Shown one piece after another: positions 46,201 through 54,205 of a stretch of DNA of 64,000 nt. How positions within the stretch are numbered: the stretch's first letter is position 1; every line of letters starts with the position of its first letter. The position numbers were made by a program, and so were the translations under genes. The stretch comes from Marinobacter guineae (GTDB lineage Bacteria; Pseudomonadota; Gammaproteobacteria; Pseudomonadales; Oleiphilaceae). The stretch is from NCBI RefSeq assembly GCF_002744735.1, contig NZ_KZ319339.1, forward strand, positions 1,426,001 to 1,490,000. The letters are read 5' to 3'. A model generated the notes under the pieces. The model did not search any database and was not told the DNA's origin. It saw only the letters and a list, made by a program, of their open reading frames with translations.

Positions 46201-46397
46201 AGGCTGGCACGGAGCTCCTTCCCAAAACACGCTCCTTGCGGCACATCCCTGTGACGCTTGGGCTCCGCCCCTCAGCACTTATTGCTCCTGCGTCGCGCTG
46301 AGGGTCCTGGGCAGGCCGTCCATGGCCTGCCCGTGAAGCGCTTTCGCGCTCCACCCATGGCTCCGCACAGTTTTGGGAAGGAGCTCCGTGCCAGCCT
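46201..46397. repeat. Long inverted repeat with conserved core, copy 4 (core interrupted)
   Basis: Two perfect 28-base arms (46201-46228, 46370-46397) enclose 141 bases. Read on the minus strand the core begins TGTGCGGAGCCATGG and ends CAAGGAGCGT, as in copies 1 and 3. Between these ends there are about 80 extra bases with nested small hairpins such as GGGCAGGCC-GTCCAT-GGCCTGCCC, so the copy looks like the standard core with an insertion. Confidence 0.87.
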
Positions 46398-46431
46398 CCA
46401 CACAATTGAGTTAACCCCCACTACCACATTG

Positions 46432-47238
46432 TCACTGCATCAGAGGCGAATCCGGCAATTCGAGATCTACTCCTTCCACACCAGTTTCCGCTGCCAGAAC
46501 CTGCAAATACTGACGGAATGCCCGTCTGGTTACGCTCTCGCTCAGGTACTGCCGGATCTGGGGCTTGACGTGTTCATAGGGCAGCTGTTCGCCGTCGATG
46601 CGCTGGTCGATTCGGACTATGTGCCAGCCGTAGCGGGTTTCGATCAGTTCCGGGTTGAGGCCTTCCTGGAGGGACAGGACCGGGCGCTCGAACTCTTCCA
46701 CGGTCTGGCCTTTGCTGATCTGGCCGAGGCTGCCGCCCTGGTGGCGGGATTCGCAGGCGGAGTATTGTTTGGCCAGGTCTACGAATCGGGCGCGGCCGTC
46801 GAGCAGGGATGACAACAATTGGTGGCCGGCTTCTTCCTGGCGCATGCGTTCCTGGACGTCGTCCGGGGCGGCGGCGAGGAGAATGTGGCTTACGGCCATC
46901 AGGGTCGGGCTGCGGAATCGTGCCGGGTTGGCGGCGTAGAAGCGTTCGCAATCCTGCTCGGTGGGGTCCGGGACGTTGAGTTCCAGTTCCAGTACCCGGG
47001 CGATGCGGTCTTCTTCGTCAGCGATGTCGTCCAGGTTCAGGCGGCTGGCCTGTTGCAGGAGGAGTTCGCGGATGACGAGGCTTCTGGCGGCTTCGTGCCA
47101 GGCTTCGGCCACTTCTTCGGCCGGGTGGTGTTGCATTTCCCGGGCGATGTCGTCTTCGCCGATGAGGGTTTCACCCACGTAGACCGGCGGGAACTGGTTT
47201 CTGGGTTTTTCGGCTTCGCCGACGGGAATGAGTTGCAT
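46432..47238 (-). CDS. PpiC-type (parvulin) peptidyl-prolyl isomerase, NifM-like
   Basis: A 268-residue protein with no signal peptide. The N-terminal half is helical and chaperone-like; from about residue 120 a parvulin domain is clear (MAVSHILLAAAPDD, FVDLAKQYSACESRHQGGSLGQISKGQTVEEFERPVL, TRYGWHIVRIDQRI). It follows narI on the same strand after 64 bases. In Pseudomonas aeruginosa a gene of this type also follows narGHJI, so it likely assists folding of the nitrate reductase; that role is inferred. Confidence 0.9.
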   Translation of the reverse strand: MQLIPVGEAEKPRNQFPPVYVGETLIGEDDIAREMQHHPAEEVAEAWHEAARSLVIRELLLQQASRLNLDDIADEEDRIARVLELELNVPDPTEQDCERFYAANPARFRSPTLMAVSHILLAAAPDDVQERMRQEEAGHQLLSSLLDGRARFVDLAKQYSACESRHQGGSLGQISKGQTVEEFERPVLSLQEGLNPELIETRYGWHIVRIDQRIDGEQLPYEHVKPQIRQYLSESVTRRAFRQYLQVLAAETGVEGVDLELPDSPLMQ

Positions 47239-47259
47239 AGTGATAACCTCAGTGAATAT

Positions 47260-47289
47260 GGGGTCAGATGAAAGCTTTCATCTGACCCC
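47260..47289. repeat. Perfect 30-base palindrome between narI and ppiC-type gene
   Basis: GGGGTCAGATGAAAG followed directly by its exact complement, in the 64-base gap between narI and the isomerase gene. It may form a hairpin that stabilises or ends the narGHJI message. Similar GGGGTCAGA palindromes occur as REP units linked to RAYT transposases in related genomes, from memory. Confidence 0.85.
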
Positions 47290-47302
47290 GTTTTCAGTTA
47301 CA

Positions 47303-47980
47303 TCAAGCGCGCTTGCGTACCACCTGGTACTTCCGCCCGAAATACTCCACCGGCACGCTGAGCATGTGCACCAGGCGGGTGAACGGGAACAGCACGAAGA
47401 TGGTCAGGCCCAGGAAGATGTGGGTCTTGTAGATCCAGTGAACGTCGGCAATATAGTCGGCCACACCGCCCTGGAGGGTAAAGATACCCTGGGCCCAGGA
47501 AGTGAACTTGAGCATGGTGCCGCCGTCCAGGTGTCCCAGGGTGGGCAGGATCGTGAGCAGGCCGAGGGCCAACTGGACCACCAGAATCACAATGATCATG
47601 TTGTCAGCGAAGCTGCTACTGGCCTGGACCCTCGGATCGGTCAGCCGTCGCCAAGCCAGCATGCCACCACCAACGATAGCCATAACGCCCGCGATTCCGC
47701 CGACAACAATGGCCATGACCTGTTTCTGACCCGGGGTCATCAACCATTCATAGGCCCAGTGTGGCGTTAGCAGACCTACCAGGTGGCCGAAGAAAACTAC
47801 CAGTACGCCGACATGGAACAGCACACTTGCCACTACCATGTTTTTCTTTCGGAGCATCTGGCTGGACTGGGCCCTCCAGGTGAACTGACCCTGGTCGTAG
47901 CGCGCCCAGGTACCGATAAATAGCACGGCGAGGGCAATGTAGGGGTAAACCCCGAAAAGCAGTGTATTGAGATAGGACAT
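47303..47980 (-). CDS. narI: Respiratory nitrate reductase gamma subunit (cytochrome b)
   Basis: A 225-residue inner membrane protein with five helices, the usual NarI length. Heme-ligand histidines are visible in FHVGVLVVFFGHLVG and in IYKTHIFLGLTIFVLFPFTRLVHMLSVP. It oxidises quinol at the membrane and passes electrons to NarH. It is 18 bases after narJ and ends the narGHJI set; a palindrome follows. Confidence 0.97.
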   Translation of the reverse strand: MSYLNTLLFGVYPYIALAVLFIGTWARYDQGQFTWRAQSSQMLRKKNMVVASVLFHVGVLVVFFGHLVGLLTPHWAYEWLMTPGQKQVMAIVVGGIAGVMAIVGGGMLAWRRLTDPRVQASSSFADNMIIVILVVQLALGLLTILPTLGHLDGGTMLKFTSWAQGIFTLQGGVADYIADVHWIYKTHIFLGLTIFVLFPFTRLVHMLSVPVEYFGRKYQVVRKRA

Positions 47981-47998
47981 TATTTTCCTCCTGCGCCC

Positions 47999-48739
47999 TC
48001 AGGCGCGCCCGGCCTGACGGGGCGTGGCGTCCGTCATCAGTTGATCACTCAGGTGAATGGTCTGGGTCTGTTCCAGTTCGCGGCGGCGTTGGCCAACAAC
48101 ACCACCGGTACTGCAGGAACTTCCCTGATCGTCGACAAACTTCACCATTTCCTCTTCCCAGACTTTATCGAGAGCTTCCGGGGTATCGTCACGTTCTTCC
48201 GACGCCACGATCTGGGCCAGCTCCTGGCGGTTGGCCGTGCGGCCAGACAGCACCAGCAGGGAATCCATCACCACGTGATAGAAACTTTCCCGCTGGTACA
48301 GGCGCTCACCCAGCAAGCCCAGGATATGGTGAATGTCCTCCAGCCAATTCCGGATTTCGTCCCACGGGCGGGTGGAGAGGTATTCCAGGAATAGCGGCAG
48401 GTAGTCCGGCAGTTCCTTGGCATCGATCTCCAGACCGTTGGCGCGGTACTGCTCCATCAGGTCCACCATGGCCTGGCCACGGTCCCGGGACTCGCCGTGC
48501 ACGTGTTCGAACAGCAGCAGGGACGTTGCCCTGCCCTTGTCGAAGGTGCCCACGTAGGCCTCCTGCATGTCCAGCAGGTCGCCGTCGCATAGCATTTCCA
48601 CGCAACGGAGTAGTTGCTCCTTGTTCTGCCGGGGCAGCCGGCTGTCCTCAAGGACAGCGGCTACCAGAGCGTCTTTGGAGGCCTGGAGTTCTTCCGTGGG
48701 GTACTCAAGTACACGTGCCATTACTTTTAAAAGTTGCAT
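47999..48739 (-). CDS. narJ: Nitrate reductase assembly chaperone
   Basis: A 246-residue cytosolic chaperone that inserts the molybdenum cofactor into NarG before NarGH binds NarI. MQLLKVMARVLEYPTEELQ, YVGTFDKGRATSLLLFEHVHGESRDRGQAM and LPDYLPLFLEYLS are NarJ hallmarks. I use the ATG at 48739, which gives the canonical start; a longer frame from 48775 overlaps narH. It starts 10 bases after narH. Confidence 0.95.
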   Translation of the reverse strand: MQLLKVMARVLEYPTEELQASKDALVAAVLEDSRLPRQNKEQLLRCVEMLCDGDLLDMQEAYVGTFDKGRATSLLLFEHVHGESRDRGQAMVDLMEQYRANGLEIDAKELPDYLPLFLEYLSTRPWDEIRNWLEDIHHILGLLGERLYQRESFYHVVMDSLLVLSGRTANRQELAQIVASEERDDTPEALDKVWEEEMVKFVDDQGSSCSTGGVVGQRRRELEQTQTIHLSDQLMTDATPRQAGRA

Positions 48740-48749
48740 CTCGGCCTCC

Positions 48750-50324
48750 TTATTTCTGCAGCTGTTTCGGGTCAACCTGCTTCACGGTCGACAGCTTCTG
48801 AACCATGCTGGTGGTCTGCTTCCGGCCACCGAACATGTTGAACTCGCTGTCACCATTGCAGCCGTCCCCGAAGCTGAAGCCGCAGCCGCCGCGCTCGCCG
48901 TGGGCGGTGGCGTCAGGAAAGGCTTCCTTCGCCAGCTCGCGGTGGCTGGTGGGGATCACAAAGCGATCCTCGTAGTCGGCGATGGCCAGGTACCGGTACA
49001 TTTCGTCAGCCTGGGCCTTGGTCAGCCCGGCTTCCTGCAGTGCCCGCAAATCTTCCTTGCCTTCCACGGTTTCGGCACGCTTATACAGGCGCATGGCCAT
49101 GATCCGCTTCAGAGCCCGGACAATCGGCTTCTCATCACCAGCCGTCAGCAGGTTGGCCAGGTACTTGACCGGAATCCGCAGGCTTTCGATCTTCGGCAGT
49201 ACGCCGTCGAACTCGACCTTGCCGGCTTCAGCCGCAGACTGGATCGGGCTCAGGGGCGGCACGTACCAGACCATAGGCAAGGTGCGGTATTCCGGGTGCA
49301 ACGGCAGGGCCAGTTTCCAGTCCACCGCCATCTTGTAGACCGGGCTGCGCTGGGCGGCCTCGATCACGTTCATGGGGACGCCGTCTTTCTTCGCCTGCTC
49401 GATTACTTTCGGGTCGAACGGGTCCAGGAAGATTTCCAACTGCTTTTCGTACAGCTCGTGTTCGCCCGGGGCGCTCGCCACTTCCTCAATGCGGTCTGCG
49501 TCGTACAGCAGCACGCCCAGATAGCGGATCCGGCCTACGCAGGTTTCGGAGCATACGGTCGGCATACCGGCTTCAATGCGCGGGTAGCAGAAGATGCACT
49601 TCTCGGACTTGCCGGTTTTCCAGTTGAAGTAGATTTTCTTGTACGGGCAGCCGGAAACACACATCCGCCAGCCACGGCACTTGTCCTGGTCGATAAGAAC
49701 GATCCCGTCCTCTTCCCGCTTGTAGATGGCACCGCTCGGGCAGCTGGCAACACACGCCGGGTTCAGGCAGTGCTCGCACAGGCGCGGCAGGTACATCATG
49801 AAGGTGTTTTCGAACTGGCCGTAGATGTCCGCCTGGACCTGGTCAAAGTTCTTGTCCTTACGGCGCTTGGCGAACTCGGTACCCAGGATTTCTTCCCAGT
49901 TGGGACCCCATTCGATTTTCTGCATACGCTGGCCGGAGATCAGCGAGCGCGGTCGGGCGACCGGCTGGTGCTTGCTGTCACCTGCGGTGTGCAAATGCTG
50001 GTAATCGAAATCGAACGGCTCGTAATAGTCGTCAATTTCCGGCAGGTCCGGGTTGGCGAAGATGTTCGCCAACACCCGGAAACGGCCACCGATTTTCGGG
50101 CGGATCTTGCCGGAGCTGTCGCGCATCCAGCCGCCCTTCCACTTGTCCTGGTTCTCCCACTCTTTCGGGTAGCCAATACCCGGCTTGGTCTCGACGTTGT
50201 TGAACCAGGCGTATTCCATGCCTTCGCGGCTGGTCCATACGTTTTTGCAGGTGACGGAACAGGTGTGGCATCCGATGCACTTGTCCAGGTTCAGTACCAT
50301 GCCGACTTGGGAACGGATTTTCAT
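48750..50324 (-). CDS. narH: Respiratory nitrate reductase beta subunit (iron-sulfur)
   Basis: A 524-residue electron-transfer subunit. Four cysteine groups are present: CIGCHTCSVTCKN, CEHCLNPACVASCPSG, CRGWRMCVSGCPYKK and KCIFCYPRIEAGMPTVCSETC. The tryptophan in CRGWRMC marks the 3Fe-4S cluster typical of NarH. It carries electrons from NarI hemes to NarG. Its start overlaps narG by four bases, and narJ follows after 10 bases. Confidence 0.97.
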   Translation of the reverse strand: MKIRSQVGMVLNLDKCIGCHTCSVTCKNVWTSREGMEYAWFNNVETKPGIGYPKEWENQDKWKGGWMRDSSGKIRPKIGGRFRVLANIFANPDLPEIDDYYEPFDFDYQHLHTAGDSKHQPVARPRSLISGQRMQKIEWGPNWEEILGTEFAKRRKDKNFDQVQADIYGQFENTFMMYLPRLCEHCLNPACVASCPSGAIYKREEDGIVLIDQDKCRGWRMCVSGCPYKKIYFNWKTGKSEKCIFCYPRIEAGMPTVCSETCVGRIRYLGVLLYDADRIEEVASAPGEHELYEKQLEIFLDPFDPKVIEQAKKDGVPMNVIEAAQRSPVYKMAVDWKLALPLHPEYRTLPMVWYVPPLSPIQSAAEAGKVEFDGVLPKIESLRIPVKYLANLLTAGDEKPIVRALKRIMAMRLYKRAETVEGKEDLRALQEAGLTKAQADEMYRYLAIADYEDRFVIPTSHRELAKEAFPDATAHGERGGCGFSFGDGCNGDSEFNMFGGRKQTTSMVQKLSTVKQVDPKQLQK

Positions 50325-53300
50325 TTTACAGCCTCCTGAACAGTGTCATTGCCTTCGCCATCGAGCCAGTCGACGTTGTGCATCTTGCGGACCACCACGA
50401 ATTCATCGCGGTTGGAACCTACGGTGCCGTAGTAGTTGAAACCGTAGGAATACTGGGCGTAGCCACCGATCATGTGGGTCGGTTTCGGGCAAACCCGGGT
50501 GACCGAGTTATGAATACCACCACGGGTACCGGTAATCTCGGAGCCAGGAATGTTCACGACCCGCTCCTGTGCGTGATACATCATCACCATGCCCGGCATG
50601 ACCCGCTGGCTCACCACCGCCCGTGCTGCAATGGCACCGTTGGCGTTGAACACCTCAATCCAGTCGTTGTCTTCCACGCCGATTTCTTTGGCGTCGTCTT
50701 CACTCAACCAGACAATCGGGCCACCGCGGGACAGGGTCAGCATCAGCAGATTGTCGCTATAAGTGCTGTGAATACCCCATTTCTGGTGCGGCGTCAGGAA
50801 GTTCAGCGCCTTCTCGGGATTTCCGTTCGGCTTTTTGCCAAGCATGGGCGCCATCGCCTTGGTATTGATGGGCGGACGGTAGACCAGCAGGCTCTCACCG
50901 AAGGCGCGCATCCACTCATGATCCTGGTAAAACTGCTGACGACCGGTCAGGGTGCGCCAGGGGATCAGCTCGTGAACGTTGGTGTAGCCGGCGTTGTAGG
51001 ACACGTGCTCGTCTTCCAGACCAGACCAGGTCGGGCTGGAGATGATCTTGCGCGGCTGCGCCACGATGTCCCGGAAGCGGATTTTCTCCTCTTCCTTGTT
51101 TTTCGCCAGGTGGGTGTGATCCAGACCAGTCATTTCCGACAGGGCCGCCCAGGCTTTTACCGCCACCTGGCCGTTGGTTTCCGGCGCCAGGGTCAGGATC
51201 ACTTCAGCTGCGTCGATGGCCGACTCAATCTTCGGACGGCCTGCGTTGGCACCGTCGATATGCTTGTAGTTCAGCTCACCGAGGAACTTCACTTCCTTCT
51301 CGGTGTTCCAGTTAATGCCCTTGCCACCATTACCCAGCTTGTCCAGCAGCGGCCCAAGAGAGGTAAAGCGGGCGTAGGTATTCGGGTAATCCCGCTCAAC
51401 GGTGATGAAGTTGGGCGCGGTCTTGCCAGGGATCAACTCGCATTCGCCCCGTTTCCAGTCTTTCACATCAAAGGGCTGACCCAGCTCGGCCGGCGCGTCG
51501 TGCAGCAGTGGCAGGGTAACCACGTCTTTCTCGACACCCAGATGGCCTTCCGTCGCCTTGGAGAACGCTTTGGCAATGCCTTTGTAGATCTCCCAGTCAC
51601 TGCGCGCCTCCCAGGCAGGATCGGTAGCTGCGGTCAGTGGGTGGATGAACGGGTGCATGTCCGACGTGTTCAGGTCGTTCTTCTCGTACCAGGTGGCGGT
51701 CGGCAGAACGATGTCTGAGTACAGACAGGTAGTGGACATGCGGAAGTCCAGGGTAACCAGCAAGTCGAGCTTGCCTTCCGGCGCCTCGTCATGCCATTTC
51801 ACCTCTTTCGGCTTGGCGCCGCCTTCGTGGCCGAGATCTTTACCCTGCAGACCGCTCTTGGTGCCGAGCAGGTACTTCAGCATGTACTCGTGACCTTTAC
51901 CGGAAGAACCCAGCAGGTTGGAGCGCCAGATGAACATGTTGCGCGGATGGTTCTGGGGCGCTTCCGGATCCTCGCTGGCAAAGGCCAGGGAGCCATCCTT
52001 CATGGACTGGGCCACGTAATCCGACACTTCCATGCCGGCTTTTTCAGCTTCCGCGGCAATGCCCAGGGGGTTGCGGTTCAGCTGCGGTGCCGACGGCAAC
52101 CAGCCCATACGTTCGGCGCGCACGTTGTAATCAATCAGGCTGCCACCGAACCTGGACTTGTCCGCCAGCGGCGATAATATCTCGTCGACACCCAGCTTCT
52201 CGTAACGCCACTGGCCGGAGTGGGCGTAGAAGAAGGAGGTGGAATTCATATGGCGCGGTGGGCGCTGCCAGTCCAGACCAAAGGCCAGCGGCTGCCAGCC
52301 GGTCTGCGGACGCAGCTTTTCCTGGCCGACATAGTGCGCCCAGCCTCCGCCGCTCTGGCCAACACAGCCACACATGATCAGCATGTTGATCAGGCCACGG
52401 TAGTTCATGTCCATGTGGTACCAGTGGTTCATACCGGCACCGACGATGACCATGGAGCGGCCCTTGGTTTTGTCCGCGTTGTCCGCGAACTCGCGGGCAA
52501 TGCGAATCACTTTGTGGGCGGGGACACCGGTGATCTTTTCCTGCCAGGCCGGGGTGTAAGGCTTCACTTCGTCATAGGAAGTGGCTCCGTCATCATCGCC
52601 CAGACCGCGGCTGATGCCATAGTTGGCCACCATCAGGTCGAACACAGTGACCACACGGCCTTCGGAGCCATCCGCCAGTTGCACTTTGCGACTGCCGAGC
52701 TTGTGAGTCAGGGTGTCGGAGATCTCTACGCTCTTGAAATGGTCATGCTCGATACCACCAAAGTACGGGAACGCAACGTCCACCACGTCATCGTGCTTCT
52801 CCACCATGGAGAGCTGCAGCTCCACATCGGCGCTGTCAGCGGTCTGCTTCAGGTTCCACTTGCCTTTCTGACCCCAACGGTAACCAATAGAGCCGTTAGG
52901 CGCAGTCAGCTGATTGGTTTTCTCGTCGATGGCAATGGTCTTCCACTCGGGATTGTTCTCTTCCCCGAGGCCATCCACCAGGTCACTGGCACGCAGGAAG
53001 CGGCCCGGCACGTAGCGGCCGTCCTCATGCTGATCCAGCATGACCAGGTAGGGCATGTCGGTATAGCGGCGCACGTAGTCGGTAAAATACTCGCTGGGCT
53101 TTTCGACGTGGAATTCCTTCAGAATCACGTGGCCCATGGCCATTCCAAGCGCCGCATCTGTACCCTGCTTCGGGTTCATCCACTCATCAGACAGCTTGGA
53201 CACTTCCGCGTAGTCTGGAGTAATGGCAACGGTCTTGGTGCCCTTGTAACGCACTTCGGTAAAGAAGTGTGCGTCCGGGGTACGGGTCTGGGGAACGTTG

Positions 53301-54064
53301 GAGCCCCAGGCGATGATGTAGCCGGAGTTGTACCAGTCTGCGGATTCCGGCACGTCAGTCTGCTCACCCCAGGTTTGGGGGGACGCCGGCGGCAGGTCGC
53401 AGTACCAGTCGTAGAAACTCATGCACACGCCGCCGATCATGGACAGGTAGCGGCTGCCGGCAGCGTAGGACACCATGGACATGGCAGGAATCGGCGAGAA
53501 ACCGAGGATGCGGTCCGGGCCGTATTTTTTGGCGGTGTAAACATTGGACGCGCCAATCAGCTCATTCACCTCATCCCAGCTGGAACGAACAAAACCGCCC
53601 ATACCCCGGCGGGGCTTGTACTCAGCGGTTTTCTTCGGGTCTTCCACAATGGAAGCCCAGGCCTCAACCGGATCTTTGTGCTCCAGCTTTGCAGCGCGCC
53701 AGAGCTGCATCAGGTGCTTGCGCATCAGCGGGTACTTCAAGCGGTTCGCGCTGTACATGTACCAGGAGTAGCTGGCGCCACGGGGGCAGCCGCGGGGCTC
53801 GTGATTGGGCAGATCCGGACGAGTACGGGGGTAGTCGGTCTGCTGGGTTTCCCAGGTGACCAGGCCGTTCTTGACGTAGATTTTCCAGCTGCAGGAGCCG
53901 GTGCAGTTGACGCCGTGAGTGGAGCGCACGATCTTGTCGTGCTGCCAGCGCTGGCGGTAGCTGTCTTCCCACTCGCGGCTGACTTCGTGGGTTTCGCCGT
54001 GGCCGTTTGCGAACGGCTCGCGCGTCTTCCTGAAGTAATTCAGTTTGTCGATCAAATGACTCAT
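50321..54064 (-). CDS. narG: Respiratory nitrate reductase alpha subunit (molybdenum)
   Basis: A 1247-residue catalytic subunit, the same length as E. coli NarG, reducing nitrate on the cytoplasmic face. The FS0 cluster ligands are His50, Cys54, Cys58 and Cys93 (STHGVNCTGSCSW, RGCPRGASYSW), and the molybdo-bis-PGD domain follows, with the Mo ligand aspartate near residue 223. The ATG at 54064 follows GGAGAGAG by five bases; an upstream ATG at 54079 is unlikely. A NarL-type palindrome lies about 130 bases upstream. No strong FNR box was found in front of it, so it may depend on the narK transcript or on NarL. Confidence 0.97.
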   Translation of the reverse strand: MSHLIDKLNYFRKTREPFANGHGETHEVSREWEDSYRQRWQHDKIVRSTHGVNCTGSCSWKIYVKNGLVTWETQQTDYPRTRPDLPNHEPRGCPRGASYSWYMYSANRLKYPLMRKHLMQLWRAAKLEHKDPVEAWASIVEDPKKTAEYKPRRGMGGFVRSSWDEVNELIGASNVYTAKKYGPDRILGFSPIPAMSMVSYAAGSRYLSMIGGVCMSFYDWYCDLPPASPQTWGEQTDVPESADWYNSGYIIAWGSNVPQTRTPDAHFFTEVRYKGTKTVAITPDYAEVSKLSDEWMNPKQGTDAALGMAMGHVILKEFHVEKPSEYFTDYVRRYTDMPYLVMLDQHEDGRYVPGRFLRASDLVDGLGEENNPEWKTIAIDEKTNQLTAPNGSIGYRWGQKGKWNLKQTADSADVELQLSMVEKHDDVVDVAFPYFGGIEHDHFKSVEISDTLTHKLGSRKVQLADGSEGRVVTVFDLMVANYGISRGLGDDDGATSYDEVKPYTPAWQEKITGVPAHKVIRIAREFADNADKTKGRSMVIVGAGMNHWYHMDMNYRGLINMLIMCGCVGQSGGGWAHYVGQEKLRPQTGWQPLAFGLDWQRPPRHMNSTSFFYAHSGQWRYEKLGVDEILSPLADKSRFGGSLIDYNVRAERMGWLPSAPQLNRNPLGIAAEAEKAGMEVSDYVAQSMKDGSLAFASEDPEAPQNHPRNMFIWRSNLLGSSGKGHEYMLKYLLGTKSGLQGKDLGHEGGAKPKEVKWHDEAPEGKLDLLVTLDFRMSTTCLYSDIVLPTATWYEKNDLNTSDMHPFIHPLTAATDPAWEARSDWEIYKGIAKAFSKATEGHLGVEKDVVTLPLLHDAPAELGQPFDVKDWKRGECELIPGKTAPNFITVERDYPNTYARFTSLGPLLDKLGNGGKGINWNTEKEVKFLGELNYKHIDGANAGRPKIESAIDAAEVILTLAPETNGQVAVKAWAALSEMTGLDHTHLAKNKEEEKIRFRDIVAQPRKIISSPTWSGLEDEHVSYNAGYTNVHELIPWRTLTGRQQFYQDHEWMRAFGESLLVYRPPINTKAMAPMLGKKPNGNPEKALNFLTPHQKWGIHSTYSDNLLMLTLSRGGPIVWLSEDDAKEIGVEDNDWIEVFNANGAIAARAVVSQRVMPGMVMMYHAQERVVNIPGSEITGTRGGIHNSVTRVCPKPTHMIGGYAQYSYGFNYYGTVGSNRDEFVVVRKMHNVDWLDGEGNDTVQEAVK

Positions 54065-54183
54065 GGTCTCTCTCTCCATCTGCCCGTCTGCCGGATCGCT
54101 GTTCTGATGCAGCTCCGATTTGAGACCATTGTGTGTGAGAAAAACCGCAAAATCTGCGTGGTTACTACCACATAACCCGCGCC

Positions 54184-54199
54184 TACCACCCTGGTGGTA
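54184..54199. promoter_or_regulatory. NarL-type 7-2-7 site upstream of narG
   Basis: TACCACC-CT-GGTGGTA is a perfect inverted pair with the 7-2-7 spacing that NarL uses (TACYNMT heptamers; the last base differs). Further single heptamers, TACTACC and TACCACA, lie at 54163-54172. The site is 120-135 bases before the narG start and just past the narK stop, which fits NarL control from the narXL pair nearby. Confidence 0.65.
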
Positions 54200-54205
54200 G
54201 GTGGT

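Larger units (their letters stand above)
46008..46431. other. Gene-free interval upstream of dnr
   Basis: About 424 bases with no supported gene. It contains a GC-rich palindrome CCCCCATGGGGG (near 46085-46096), a weak FNR-like box at 46122-46135, AT-rich promoter-like sequence around 46136-46190 and the long inverted repeat 46201-46397. It separates the ppiC-type gene from dnr on the same strand. Confidence 0.55.

Noticed and set aside
52220..54175. Open frame of 651 codons opposite narG, and a 590-codon one opposite narH
   Set aside because: Both are antisense shadows with repetitive valine/histidine-rich composition and no family motifs; the sense genes are canonical.
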